In this document: positions 28,891-37,464 of the stretch, in pieces
Layout: each line of letters opens with the position of its first letter
How positions within the stretch are numbered: position 1 is the first letter of the stretch
From: Legionella moravica DSM 19234
GTDB lineage: Bacteria > Pseudomonadota > Gammaproteobacteria > Legionellales > Legionellaceae
Assembly (NCBI RefSeq): GCF_000423305.1
Contig: NZ_KE383999.1
Span: forward strand, 1 to 64,000
Reading direction: 5' to 3'
Length of the DNA: 64,000 bases
Notes under the pieces: model-generated
Told to the model about the DNA's origin: nothing
Databases searched by the model: none
What the model saw: the letters and a program-made list of their open reading frames with translations, nothing else
Program-made: the position numbers and the translations under genes

Positions 28891-29436
28891 TTATTGTTTT
28901 TCCAGCGCATTCTCATCCATGTGTTTTGTTAAATAAAAAGCTTGTATCAGTACAAACAGTAATGTAAATCCAACTCCACCGAAGAGTTTGAAATTAACCC
29001 AGGCATCTGTGTCGTAGTAATAAGCAACGTAAAGGTTTAACGCACCCATTAAAATAAAAAACAGAGTCCAGGCAAAATTAAGCCTGTGCCAGATTTTAGA
29101 GGACAGCTTAACATTGGCCTCCATCATTTTTTGAATGATAGGCTTTGAACCGATAAAACTGGAACTGAAGAATACTAAAGCAGATAGCCAGTAAATTCCG
29201 GTTGGCTTCCACTTGATAAACCAGGGATTCTGAAAAAACAGAGTGGCGCCGCCAAGGACCACAATAATTCCCAGGCTGAATACTTGCATTTTGTCATATT
29301 GTTGGAATTTTAATCGATAAAGAACAACCTGACTAATTGAGGCAATCATGGCAACAGCAGTAGCTATATAAATTCCGAAAAATTTATAAACTATAAAAAA
29401 TAAAACTATGGGGAAAAAATCAAACAGTAATTTCAT
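28891..29436 (-). CDS. yciB: Septation protein A / inner-membrane protein YciB
   Basis: A 181-aa membrane protein with five predicted transmembrane segments and the family N-terminus [27 protein letters not shown]. Also present are [23 protein letters not shown], the conserved [11 protein letters not shown], and the [23 protein letters not shown] segment. Members interact with the divisome and envelope-synthesis proteins and keep the cell envelope intact. It probably heads the yciB-pmrA-pmrB unit (50-bp gap to pmrA). Confidence 0.93.
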   Translation of the reverse strand: MKLLFDFFPIVLFFIVYKFFGIYIATAVAMIASISQVVLYRLKFQQYDKMQVFSLGIIVVLGGATLFFQNPWFIKWKPTGIYWLSALVFFSSSFIGSKPIIQKMMEANVKLSSKIWHRLNFAWTLFFILMGALNLYVAYYYDTDAWVNFKLFGGVGFTLLFVLIQAFYLTKHMDENALEKQ

Positions 29437-29603
29437 ATTATTTAATTGATTAATAAGATATTAAGAGTATAACACAAGTTTTAGTACACTCCTGCAAGCT
29501 TCATACCGGAAAGATAAAATAAATCAATAAATTTTTGAGTATTAATAAAAATTGCATATTAAATCAACAATTAATACTTCGATTTTAAATTCAGAATAAT
29601 AAA

Positions 29604-29755
29604 TTATAAATGACAATTCCAGGTATTATCTGTTTTTATCGTTGGGAGTAATGTATTTTCCAGTTCATTTTCAGGTGCAGTTTTGATAGCCACAAGTTCA
29701 TCTTGCGAATCAAAACTGCTCAGATCCTTATGATTTATGGAGCAGAGTTTTTAGA
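29604..29755 (-). pseudogene. Possible C-terminal remnant of a lost gene
   Basis: The minus strand holds an open frame of about 50 codons that ends at 29604 and reads like a protein tail (DLSSFDSQDELVAIKTAPENELENTLLP, and so on). It has no start codon and meets a stop upstream near 29760, just before a dispersed repeat (29787-29830). The family is not recognised. It is acidic, like the tails of Dot/Icm substrates, but this is only a resemblance. Confidence 0.3.
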
Positions 29756-29786
29756 AATCACAAATGCTAACTGAGCTTTGTTCAAT

Positions 29787-29830
29787 AGGGAATGTTTACA
29801 ATTCATCTCCGCAGACTACGTGCCGCTACT
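29787..29830. repeat. Dispersed repeat, copy A
   Basis: About 44 bp (core TTTACAATTCATCTCC, then CAGACTACGTGC) recurs with only a few differences at 53967-54011, 24 kb away. Both copies lie in accessory gaps. Function is unknown; it may be the surviving end of an insertion element. Confidence 0.7.
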
Positions 29831-29876
29831 TAACTGAGAATTAGTTGATTATAATCACGCCCTAGTTCATCTGCAT

Positions 29877-30040
29877 TAGGGGCTGTTGACAATTCAAGTT
29901 TCGAGGTCGCGCGACTTGTTCGCGGGATCCAATTCACTCTTTATGAGCGCAGTATATTCTTGTTTTGCGCAAGATCTATAGTTTCCGCTAACAAGTTGCG
30001 GAAAGTAGGCTTGAACATAATGAAATGTCAACAGCCCCTA
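29877..30040. mobile_element. MITE-like element with 15-bp perfect terminal inverted repeats
   Basis: The termini TAGGGGCTGTTGACA (29877-29891) and its exact complement (30026-30040) are followed inwards by a further near-match, giving 19 of 20 paired positions. The element is 164 bp, has no coding capacity and contains a degenerate copy of the GC-rich palindrome family (29901-29930). If the ends are taken as GGGG/CCCC, the flanks show a TA duplication. It stops one base from the mltD stop codon. Confidence 0.75.
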
Positions 30041-30041
30041 G

Positions 30042-31481
30042 TTATCCCACCAATATTTTTTGTCCCAAGCGAAGTGTTTTATTTTTTCCAAGGCCTGGAT
30101 TTAAATGGAGAAGCGAGTTCACTTTAGTTTGATGCTGTTTGGCAATAAGGCTTAAACTATCTCCCCGTTTTACGATATATATTGCTGGCTGCTTAACTTT
30201 TTTCCAGATAACTAGATGTTGTCCTGGCCGTAAGGGTTTATTGGTTGTCAGTTTATTCCAGCTTTTGATGTCATTTGCCGTTACTCCATAAGTATTTTGA
30301 ATCTTTTGATAGGTATCGGTCGCTTTTACTGTATGAATCACTCTCTGGTTTTTAGTTTTAGATAATTGGGATGGCAAAGAAGTTGCAGCGGGAGCTTCTC
30401 TTTTGGCAACCGAAAGAGGTTTTTTATTGCTTGGGATTAATATGGCTTGATTCGGTTTCACGCTATTCGTAGTTAGCTGATTTAATTGTTTGATTAACTT
30501 GACCGTTGTGTTGTATCGAGCGGCAATTGAATCGAGGCTGTCGCCTTTTTGTACTTGATGTTTTGGCCAGCTCACACGTTGATCTTCTGGCATATTGGAT
30601 AAATTCAGGTTAAATCGCTCTACTTTTTCAGTCGGTATGAGTAATTTAAAAGGCTTATAGGGCGTTGTTGTCCAACGATTATATCCTGGGTTCAGTTTTT
30701 TTAATTCGGTATAACTGATACCTGCAAGTTTCGCCGCATGATTCAAATCAATTTGACTGCCTATGTTGACCTCTTCGAAATAAGGGAGATAGGGAATACT
30801 GGGTAAACTCACTTTATAACGTCCCGGGTTTTTGATGATTTCTGCCAAGGCAAGCAATCGAGGGACATAAAGCTTGGTTTCTCTGGGAACAGGCAAATTC
30901 CAAAAGTTACTGTCTCGACCAGGTCCTACTGTAGATTTTAATGCTCGCGCGATGGTTCCTTCTCCGCAATCATAAGCAGCGATAGCCAATATCCAGTTAC
31001 CCTTAAAAAATTTATTTAAATAGAGCAAGTAATTGAGTGCGGCATCAGTTGATGGTCTAATGCTGCGTCGTCCATCAAACCACCAATCTTGTTTTAATCC
31101 CAATTCGCTCCCGGTTTTAGGCATCAACTGCCATAACCCAGCAGCTCCTGCTCCTGAATAGACAAATGGGTCGTAGGCACTTTCTACCATCGGAATGAGT
31201 GCAAGCTCTCCTGGTAATTTACGCTTTTTAATTTCACCAAGGACATGATAAATATACGGTTCTGATTGTCTGCTGACTTTATTTAAATAACTTGGATGAG
31301 CGACCAGCCATCTGATTTGTTCCTGAACTTCCGGGCGTGTTACTTCATGACTCAGGGTAAATTCACTACGCAGCACATCCCAAACATCAGGTGCTCCTCG
31401 AGCAATTGAACCGTTTGAAATGCAGATAAAGATGAGGATATATGACCAAAAAATTCTTATAATCAATGAGTTAAATTTCAA
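30042..31481 (-). CDS. mltD: Membrane-bound lytic murein transglycosylase D (SLT plus three LysM)
   Basis: A 479-aa envelope enzyme that cleaves the MurNAc-GlcNAc bond with formation of 1,6-anhydro ends. A signal peptide covers about 1-28. The SLT domain is at roughly 95-215: MVESAYDPFVYSGAGAAGLWQLMPKTGSELGL contains the catalytic Glu, and AAYDCGEGTIARAL is a variant of the usual AYNxGEG. Three LysM repeats follow, near 315-360, 380-425 and 433-478 (VQKGDSLDSIAARYNTT, VKATDTYQKIQNTYGVT, VKRGDSLSLIAKQHQTK). No lipobox is clear, so the lipoprotein state is uncertain. The MITE-like element abuts its 3' end. Confidence 0.93.
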   Translation of the reverse strand: MKFNSLIIRIFWSYILIFICISNGSIARGAPDVWDVLRSEFTLSHEVTRPEVQEQIRWLVAHPSYLNKVSRQSEPYIYHVLGEIKKRKLPGELALIPMVESAYDPFVYSGAGAAGLWQLMPKTGSELGLKQDWWFDGRRSIRPSTDAALNYLLYLNKFFKGNWILAIAAYDCGEGTIARALKSTVGPGRDSNFWNLPVPRETKLYVPRLLALAEIIKNPGRYKVSLPSIPYLPYFEEVNIGSQIDLNHAAKLAGISYTELKKLNPGYNRWTTTPYKPFKLLIPTEKVERFNLNLSNMPEDQRVSWPKHQVQKGDSLDSIAARYNTTVKLIKQLNQLTTNSVKPNQAILIPSNKKPLSVAKREAPAATSLPSQLSKTKNQRVIHTVKATDTYQKIQNTYGVTANDIKSWNKLTTNKPLRPGQHLVIWKKVKQPAIYIVKRGDSLSLIAKQHQTKVNSLLHLNPGLGKNKTLRLGQKILVG

Positions 31482-31533
31482 TGGCGTTACCTGTACTCAT
31501 AATTGGCTGACCAGTTTACTAAAAAATAGTGAA

Positions 31534-31560
31534 GTATTAAACCCTTTTTGGGTTTAATAC
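31534..31560 (-). terminator. Intrinsic terminator downstream of gloB
   Basis: A perfect 11-bp stem (GTATTAAACCC/GGGTTTAATAC) with a 5-nt loop. On the minus strand it is followed after a few bases by a run of six T. It lies 36 bp beyond the gloB stop and upstream of mltD. Confidence 0.75.
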
Positions 31561-31595
31561 ATACATATGGTATAGAATTAATGCTTATTGACTTT

Positions 31596-32363
31596 CTATT
31601 GAAATGAATTTTTTTGCTGTCTCAGCACGCCAAAGACTTCAAGTGAATCAGAAGAGTTAGCTCCATGCTTGAGAGCATATTCAATTACTGCCTTTTTATC
31701 AGTTCGAAGAAAAGGATTAACGGATAGTTCCAGCCCCAAATTAGATGGCAGAGAACACGTTTTTTTTTGATGAACCAGCTGATTTAGATAGTCGGCAATG
31801 TCCTGATTTTGAGGTTCTACAGTAAGTGCAAATCTGAGATTTTGTTGAGTGTATTCGTGGCCACAATAGATTTTGGTGGATTCAGGTAACTTTTTAAACA
31901 AATTCAGTGAGTGATGCAACTGCTCCATAGTGCCATCAAATACTCGACCACAACCTGCAGAGAAAAGAGTGTCTCCGCAAAATAACCATCCTTGCTGAGG
32001 TTCATAATAACTCACATGAGTGGATGTATGCCCTGGATTGTATAAAACATGAATTGTTGCCGTTTCCAGGGGAATGGTTTGATGTTCATGAACTGTGTGG
32101 GTCAGGTAAGAGATTCTTGAGTCATTTGGGCCGTACACAATCGAATCAGGAAAGGCTCTGTGCAATTCATTAACCCCGCCTATATGATCATTATGATGGT
32201 GAGTTAAAAAAATAGTGCGAAGTTTTAGCTGGTTGGTTTTGGCGAAATCCAGGACCGGTTCTGCCTCTCCAGGGTCGACACAATCAAATACCCCGGATTT
32301 ATCACCGGTCAGGGCCCAGATATAATTGTCAGAAAATGCAGGTATAGGGATCACGTCTATCAT
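31596..32363 (-). CDS. gloB: Hydroxyacylglutathione hydrolase (glyoxalase II)
   Basis: A 255-aa cytoplasmic metallo-beta-lactamase-fold enzyme that hydrolyses S-lactoylglutathione in methylglyoxal detoxification. Seen: [10 protein letters not shown] with the binuclear metal-binding HxHx[33 protein letters not shown] with the bridging Asp, and [12 protein letters not shown] with the last His. The start ATG directly follows the rlmJ stop, so it is the second gene of an rlmJ-gloB operon that ends at the hairpin described at 31534. Confidence 0.95.
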   Translation of the reverse strand: MIDVIPIPAFSDNYIWALTGDKSGVFDCVDPGEAEPVLDFAKTNQLKLRTIFLTHHHNDHIGGVNELHRAFPDSIVYGPNDSRISYLTHTVHEHQTIPLETATIHVLYNPGHTSTHVSYYEPQQGWLFCGDTLFSAGCGRVFDGTMEQLHHSLNLFKKLPESTKIYCGHEYTQQNLRFALTVEPQNQDIADYLNQLVHQKKTCSLPSNLGLELSVNPFLRTDKKAVIEYALKHGANSSDSLEVFGVLRQQKNSFQ

Positions 32364-33212
32364 TTATTTCTCGTGTTGTTTTGAAAAAGATTCAATGATG
32401 TAAGAGGATACACCTGGGTTAAAATAGGTTCTGAGCGTATCCAGTACGATTTTAAGTTCCGCAGCTAAAGTGAAGGGCGGATTGATTATCCATAATCCAC
32501 ACCCTGTCATCCCGTCTTTAGGGGCTAGAGTCAGATTAAACTCAATTCTTAATGCTTCATTCGCCTCAATCTCTTTCATACCTCTAATCAGTTGTTCGGT
32601 TAGTTTTCTATTCACCACGGGATACCAAAGACAGTAAACCCCAGTGGAAAACTTATTAAAAGCCTGTTTTATGGCGGAAGGTATTTCTTTATATTCTTCC
32701 TTGCGCTCAAATGAGGGATCAATAAAAATCAAGCCTCTCTTTTCGGGCGGAGGTAACAATGCTCTCATACTGGCCATACCGTCAGAGTTGCTGGTATGCA
32801 CTTTTTTATTGAAATGAGCCATCTGATCCAGTGCTTCGAATTCAGCAGGATGAAGTTCACATAAATACAATCTATCCTGCATGCGTAATGTCTGAATGGC
32901 GATGTAAGGGGAGCCGGGATAATGTCTTAATCCATCTTTAGGATTCATGGATTTGATGGTATCGAAATAGTCTTTAAATACCGGATTGAGCTGTTTGCGA
33001 TCGGGCCAGATTAATTGAACTCCCTGTTTGTATTCACCGGTTTTTTCTGCCTGTTTATCCCTTAAGTCATATTGCCCTTTACCCGAATGGGTTTCGAGAT
33101 ATAGCAATGGTTTATCTTTTTTTATCAAGTACGATAACAATCGGGTTAACGTCACGTGTTTGATAACATCGGCAAAATTGCCCGCATGGTATCCATGTTG
33201 ATAGCTGAGCAT
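32364..33212 (-). CDS. rlmJ: 23S rRNA (adenine-2030-N6)-methyltransferase RlmJ
   Basis: A 282-aa SAM-dependent methyltransferase that modifies A2030 of 23S rRNA. Seen: the characteristic N-terminus MLSYQHGYHAGNFADVIKHVTL, the SAM region LYLETHSGKGQYDL, the inserted helical part, and IDPSFERKEEY at the position of the DPPF/Y catalytic motif; here Ser replaces the second Pro. It is directly followed by gloB (no gap). Confidence 0.92.
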   Translation of the reverse strand: MLSYQHGYHAGNFADVIKHVTLTRLLSYLIKKDKPLLYLETHSGKGQYDLRDKQAEKTGEYKQGVQLIWPDRKQLNPVFKDYFDTIKSMNPKDGLRHYPGSPYIAIQTLRMQDRLYLCELHPAEFEALDQMAHFNKKVHTSNSDGMASMRALLPPPEKRGLIFIDPSFERKEEYKEIPSAIKQAFNKFSTGVYCLWYPVVNRKLTEQLIRGMKEIEANEALRIEFNLTLAPKDGMTGCGLWIINPPFTLAAELKIVLDTLRTYFNPGVSSYIIESFSKQHEK

Positions 33213-33472
33213 AAATGAGTACTTGTTTTGAGAGTTTTGCCGAGTATAGCAGAATCCTGATAGTTCACGTAATAACTGTTTTGGTCTTTGTATTGTATTG
33301 AGGGACGGTTTATTTATCAGGTGCCTTGAACGGTAGATTTAAGAGTCGAGAATTTGGCTTTAAAGAGGAAAATATAGCTTCATATAACTTGAAATCAGCA
33401 AATTAGTACCCATTACCGTATTTTAAATTTGTGCACTATACTTTTCTTGTAGGCACTCAAAAGGAGGGTGAA

Positions 33473-33670
33473 ATGAGTTTACATGAGGAATATGATGATC
33501 AATCGTTTTCTGACTATAACTTTGATGATGACATCGACGAGATGAATCAGAAAAAAAGAGTGAAGCGCATGCTCGAAGACCGATTGGAAAGAAAGCGCCT
33601 GAGAGATGAATTTAAAGATGATTTTGATGAGTTAAGCGGTGAATTTGATTGGGATGAACTGGATAAATAA
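33473..33670 (+). CDS. Small acidic protein, PA3496 family
   Basis: A 65-aa cytoplasmic protein starting at the ATG at 33473, seven bases after a strong AAGGAGG site. The N-terminal half is very rich in Asp/Glu and aromatic residues. Then KKRVKRMLEDRLERKRLRDEFKDDFDEL forms a charged helix. The pattern fits the short PA3496-type family of gamma-proteobacteria, of unknown function. It lies divergent from rlmJ and ends three bases from the convergent folD. Confidence 0.65.
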   Translation: MSLHEEYDDQSFSDYNFDDDIDEMNQKKRVKRMLEDRLERKRLRDEFKDDFDELSGEFDWDELDK

Positions 33671-33673
33671 GTT

Positions 33674-34528
33674 TCATCCCCGGGCTTTTGCTGCTGCCAG
33701 CATGGTGTTTTCAAGTAATGAAACGATAGTCATTGGACCGACACCACCAGGAACAGGAGTTATCCAGGCTACCTTATTTACTGCTTTGTTAAAATCAACA
33801 TCACCTCTAATACTGCCATCGCTCAAACGATGCATCCCGACATCAATGAGTATTTGACTCTCATTAAGCCATTCGGCATCAATGACATCCATTTTTCCTG
33901 TTGCTACAACGACCATATCGGCAATTTGAACCAGCTTGTGCAGATTTTGCGTAAATTTATGACAGACAGTAACGGTCGCACCAGCAAGCAATAACTCAAG
34001 ACTCATTGGTCTGCCAACTATGTTTGATGCACCGATGACTACGGCATGTTTTCTTTTAATCTCGATCTGATAATGGTGTAAAAGATTCATTATGCCCAAT
34101 GGGGTACATGGCCTCAATAATGGATTTCGCTGTGCCAGTCTTCCCAAATTATAGGGATGAAAGCCGTCCACATCTTTTTCAGGCTTGATGTGTTCTATGA
34201 TTTCGGTTTCATTAATATGCTTCGGTAATGGCAGTTGAATTAATATTCCATCAATCAGATCAGAGTCATTTAATTCTGTAATGAGCTGAAGTAATTCCTG
34301 TTGGCTGGTTTCAGCCGGTAAATCGTAAGAATGGGAGGTGATGCCTACTTCCTCACAGGCTTTTCGTTTGTTAGTGACATAAATAGTAGACGCCGGATCA
34401 GTTCCAATCAGTACTACTGCCAATCCAGGTGCTCTTTGCCCTTGTTGAACATGGTGTTGCACTCTAAGTTTTAGTTCATTTCGGCGTAGGGATGATAATA
34501 CTCGTCCATCGAGTAACGATGCTGTCAT
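33674..34528 (-). CDS. folD: Bifunctional methylene-THF dehydrogenase / methenyl-THF cyclohydrolase
   Basis: A 284-aa cytoplasmic enzyme that interconverts 5,10-methylene-, methenyl- and 10-formyl-tetrahydrofolate. Seen: [14 protein letters not shown] with the catalytic Lys, [26 protein letters not shown], the NADP-binding [17 protein letters not shown], and [20 protein letters not shown]. Its end lies three bases from the convergent small acidic gene with no room for a separate terminator. Confidence 0.97.
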   Translation of the reverse strand: MTASLLDGRVLSSLRRNELKLRVQHHVQQGQRAPGLAVVLIGTDPASTIYVTNKRKACEEVGITSHSYDLPAETSQQELLQLITELNDSDLIDGILIQLPLPKHINETEIIEHIKPEKDVDGFHPYNLGRLAQRNPLLRPCTPLGIMNLLHHYQIEIKRKHAVVIGASNIVGRPMSLELLLAGATVTVCHKFTQNLHKLVQIADMVVVATGKMDVIDAEWLNESQILIDVGMHRLSDGSIRGDVDFNKAVNKVAWITPVPGGVGPMTIVSLLENTMLAAAKARG

Positions 34529-34791
34529 AATGTCCCCATAAAATTTGAGACCCTGATTATGAATTAGGGGGGTAGTTATTGCAATATATTAATTGGGCAC
34601 TCTGGGTAGAAAAGCAAAAAGAATTAAAACATGTCAGGTCTTCCCGGAGCATGAGTTCCGTTGTATTCATGGGATTGGATTGACGTGGAGTAAATAAATG
34701 AATGAATTGATATTCTACCTTTGCAAAAACGTGCAGGTTAACGTTATGATAAATTTCGTTATAATGAAAATTAATGAGAGGGAGTTTATTA

Positions 34792-35535
34792 ATGTATCAT
34801 ATCGTATTAAAAATTATGGTTTTAGCTTGCAGTGTCATCTGGATTTCCAATAATCTGGCTCACGCGACATCAAGCGAAGCGATTCCTATGGGCAAGACTA
34901 TAAGTCAGGAAAAACAGCAACAAATGTCCCCTAAACAAGCATTATTAAGATTGAAAGAGGGGAATCAACGGTTTCTGGCCAATAAACAGATTTCTCGTGA
35001 TTATTTAAAACAGGCCAAAATCTCGTCGTATGGTCAGTTTCCTTTTGCGGTTGTACTTAATTGTATGGATTCACGCAGTGTACCTGAATTGATCTTTGAT
35101 CAAGGATTAGCTGATTTGTTTACCTTACGTGTTGCCGGTAATGTGGTTAATGATGACATCCTGGGTAGTATGGAGTTCGCCTCTGCAGTTGCTGGTTCTA
35201 GATTGATTGTGGTTTTGGCGCATACCTCTTGTGGCGCTGTTTCCGGAGCGTGCAAAGGCGTTAAATTAGGGCATTTAACTGATGTATTAAATAAAATTCA
35301 ACCTGCTGTGCAACCCAGTATGACCTCTCTTGGGACTAAAAATTGCAACGATGCCCAATTAGTGGATGCTATTGCCCAAGCTAATGCTTTAAATGTTGTC
35401 AGAGAAATTCAGGCCAGAAGTCCTATATTGAGGGATTTGGTTCAAAGTAAAAAAGTTGGGATTGTTGCAGGGGTGCATGACATTAAAACCGGGCAGGTAC
35501 GATTTTTTGAAGAAGAGCGTTCTGTTCCTGAATAA
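34792..35535 (+). CDS. Exported beta-class carbonic anhydrase
   Basis: A 247-aa product from the ATG at 34792, chosen because GAGAGGGA stands at the right distance; an ATG at 34774 would add six residues. A signal peptide (about 1-25) points to the periplasm, unusual for a bacterial beta-CA. The zinc site is complete: CMDSRSVPELIFD (Cys, with the Asp-Arg pair) and HTSCGAVSGACKG (His and Cys). The fold continues to VGIVAGVHDIKTGQVRFFE at the C-terminus. The reaction is CO2 hydration to bicarbonate. A similar periplasmic role in acid buffering or CO2 capture is inference. A tandem repeat follows directly. Confidence 0.88.
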   Translation: MYHIVLKIMVLACSVIWISNNLAHATSSEAIPMGKTISQEKQQQMSPKQALLRLKEGNQRFLANKQISRDYLKQAKISSYGQFPFAVVLNCMDSRSVPELIFDQGLADLFTLRVAGNVVNDDILGSMEFASAVAGSRLIVVLAHTSCGAVSGACKGVKLGHLTDVLNKIQPAVQPSMTSLGTKNCNDAQLVDAIAQANALNVVREIQARSPILRDLVQSKKVGIVAGVHDIKTGQVRFFEEERSVPE

Positions 35536-35649
35536 CAGGATAATGTTTAAAAAATGAAGCATTGGGCATCGCTTGTTGAATACTTTCGATGCCTAATGAA
35601 TTGTTCTTTTGTTTTATTGTGCTTTTTACTTCGAGTCACATCGTCACCC

Positions 35650-35935
35650 TCATCCCCAACCCTTCTCCCTCAAGGGAGAAGGGAGTGGTATTTTGACTGC
35701 TTTATTATGTCTTACCTATCATCCCGCTTTGGACTCAACGTTTCTCTTCTCCTTTGAGAGAGAAGGGAGCGGCATTTTGACTGCTTCATTATGTCTTACC
35801 TATCATCCCGCTTTGTACTCAAAGTCTCCCTTCTCCCTCAAGGGAGAAGGGAGCGGTATTTTGACCGTTTCATTATGTGTTAGCTATCATCCCGGTGTGT
35901 GCTCAACATCTCCCTTTTTCTTCAAGGGAGACGAG
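35650..35935 (+). repeat. Three 84-bp tandem repeats with palindromic cores
   Basis: The landmark ATTTTGAC recurs at 35690, 35774 and 35858, an exact 84-bp period, and a degenerate fourth end stops near 35935. Each unit contains a palindrome of the type CTTCTCCCTCAAGGGAGAAG, so the array can form a row of hairpins. Since 84 is a multiple of three, a long open frame of no biological meaning runs through it. The 35536-36111 gap holds nothing else that I can support. Confidence 0.85.
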
Positions 35936-36111
35936 AACAGCTAATTACTTCATTTACGGAAAGGCTGTTATATCAATTATCAACAAACACTTAACTTGTT
36001 AATAAATCCTTATCAAAATATTCTAAAGTGAACGAATGGGTTTATTAAACAACAATAAACTCTTCTGTTGTTTTATTGTGCTTTCTACTGCGAAGAGCCT
36101 GCAATTTAATT

Positions 36112-37446
36112 TTAAGATTCTTTGATATATGCCGGTTTTCCATAGATATACGTTGCCTTTATATTTTCTTCAGATCCCAGTGTCATTAAAACAAAAAGGA
36201 ACTCAAAAATATCGTTAACTTTCTCACACCTGTATTTTAAATACGGAGTAGCATTGGCATCTATTACGATAAAATCGGCTTCTTTGCCCCGGGAGAAAGT
36301 ACCAATTTTGTCATCTAGATGAAGCGCTTTAGCTGCACCTAAGGTGGCCAGGTACCAACGGATCATGCTGGGTAATTGGACATTATTGAGCATGGAAACC
36401 TTATAGGCATCATCCAATACTGCGAACATGGAAAGACAATTACCAGCGCCCCAGTCTGTTCCCATAGTAATTTTGTCCGTGTATTGAACTGCTCTGCCAA
36501 AATTAAATAATCCGCTGCCGAGAAAATTATTACTCAAGGGACACCAAGAGATTATTGCTCCCGATTTTTTAAATAACTCCAGTTCTTGATCCGTTGTATG
36601 TATGCAGTGGCCAAATACGGTTCTATTAGTAACCAGTCCAAAATGGTCATACACATCCATGTAATGTTTACTCCATGGGTACAGTTTTTTAACTTCGGCA
36701 ATTTCTTTTAAATTTTCATCTAAATGGGTCTGGATGTAACAATCCGGATTTTCTCTTTTTAATGCACCACAAAGTTCCAACATTTGTTGAGAGCAGGAGA
36801 GGGCGAAACGAGGGGAAATACAATATGAAAGCCTATTGGTATTATGCCACTTCGCAATCAATTGTTTGCAATTATCATAATTTTGTTCTGACGTCAGTTT
36901 TAGAGAGTCAGGTGAATTAATATCCATGAGTATATTGCCGGTGATGAAGCGCATATTTCTATTGGTTAATTCTTCAAAAAATACATCCGTTGCGCTATAA
37001 AATAATGGACCATAAGATACGGCGGTCGTCGTGCCGTTTTTTAACAATTGATCCAGAAAGAAATTTAAATCTTGTCGCGCATGATCATCATCAATGTAGG
37101 TGCTTTCAGCTGGAAAAACATAATTCTCCAACCATTCCAATAATTGTTCTCCATAGGCAGCGACAATGGCGCTTTGCGATGCATGCTGGTGCGTATCGAT
37201 AAATCCCGGAGTAATTAATTTACCTGCGTAGTGTACAAGATTGATGTCTTTGACTTTATGTTTTAAATCACTATAACTACCCGCTTCAACAATTATTCCT
37301 GATTCTACAATTAGAAGTCCATCTTCAATGTACACATACTGACAATCTTCATTTGATTGATTGTCTTTATTCACAGGCACATTAGTAATTGTCGCAGTAT
37401 CCTTAAAATAGAACAGTGAACCTCGGTATGCTGTTGTATCATTCAT
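36112..37446 (-). CDS. Guanine deaminase-like amidohydrolase
   Basis: A 444-aa metal-dependent hydrolase of the amidohydrolase superfamily. Seen: an N-terminal composite domain, ITPGFIDTHQHASQS with the HxH metal pair, YGEQLLEWLENYVFPAE (a signature close to guanine deaminase GuaD), IQTHLDENL with a further His, FGHCIHTTDQE, and TMGTDWGAG with the metal-binding Asp. Guanine deaminase makes xanthine from guanine; other aminohydrolases (such as atrazine-related ones) share the fold, so the substrate is not certain. It follows an MFS transporter gene by 18 bp on the same strand, which suggests uptake and breakdown of a purine or similar compound. Confidence 0.78.
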   Translation of the reverse strand: MNDTTAYRGSLFYFKDTATITNVPVNKDNQSNEDCQYVYIEDGLLIVESGIIVEAGSYSDLKHKVKDINLVHYAGKLITPGFIDTHQHASQSAIVAAYGEQLLEWLENYVFPAESTYIDDDHARQDLNFFLDQLLKNGTTTAVSYGPLFYSATDVFFEELTNRNMRFITGNILMDINSPDSLKLTSEQNYDNCKQLIAKWHNTNRLSYCISPRFALSCSQQMLELCGALKRENPDCYIQTHLDENLKEIAEVKKLYPWSKHYMDVYDHFGLVTNRTVFGHCIHTTDQELELFKKSGAIISWCPLSNNFLGSGLFNFGRAVQYTDKITMGTDWGAGNCLSMFAVLDDAYKVSMLNNVQLPSMIRWYLATLGAAKALHLDDKIGTFSRGKEADFIVIDANATPYLKYRCEKVNDIFEFLFVLMTLGSEENIKATYIYGKPAYIKES

Positions 37447-37464
37447 GTTATCGCTTCCTGTGAA

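Noticed and set aside
34579-34683. 34-codon frame (TTG start, [13 protein letters not shown]) before the carbonic anhydrase gene
   Set aside because: It has a G-rich site before the TTG and protein-like sequence, but is too short and unrecognised to support as a gene; it could be a remnant.
35650-35935. CRISPR array
   Set aside because: The units are head-to-tail without unique spacers and no cas gene is near.
35609-35944. 111-aa open frame through the tandem repeat, downstream of the carbonic anhydrase
   Set aside because: It exists only because the 84-bp unit is a multiple of three; it has no ribosome site and the peptide is repeat-derived.
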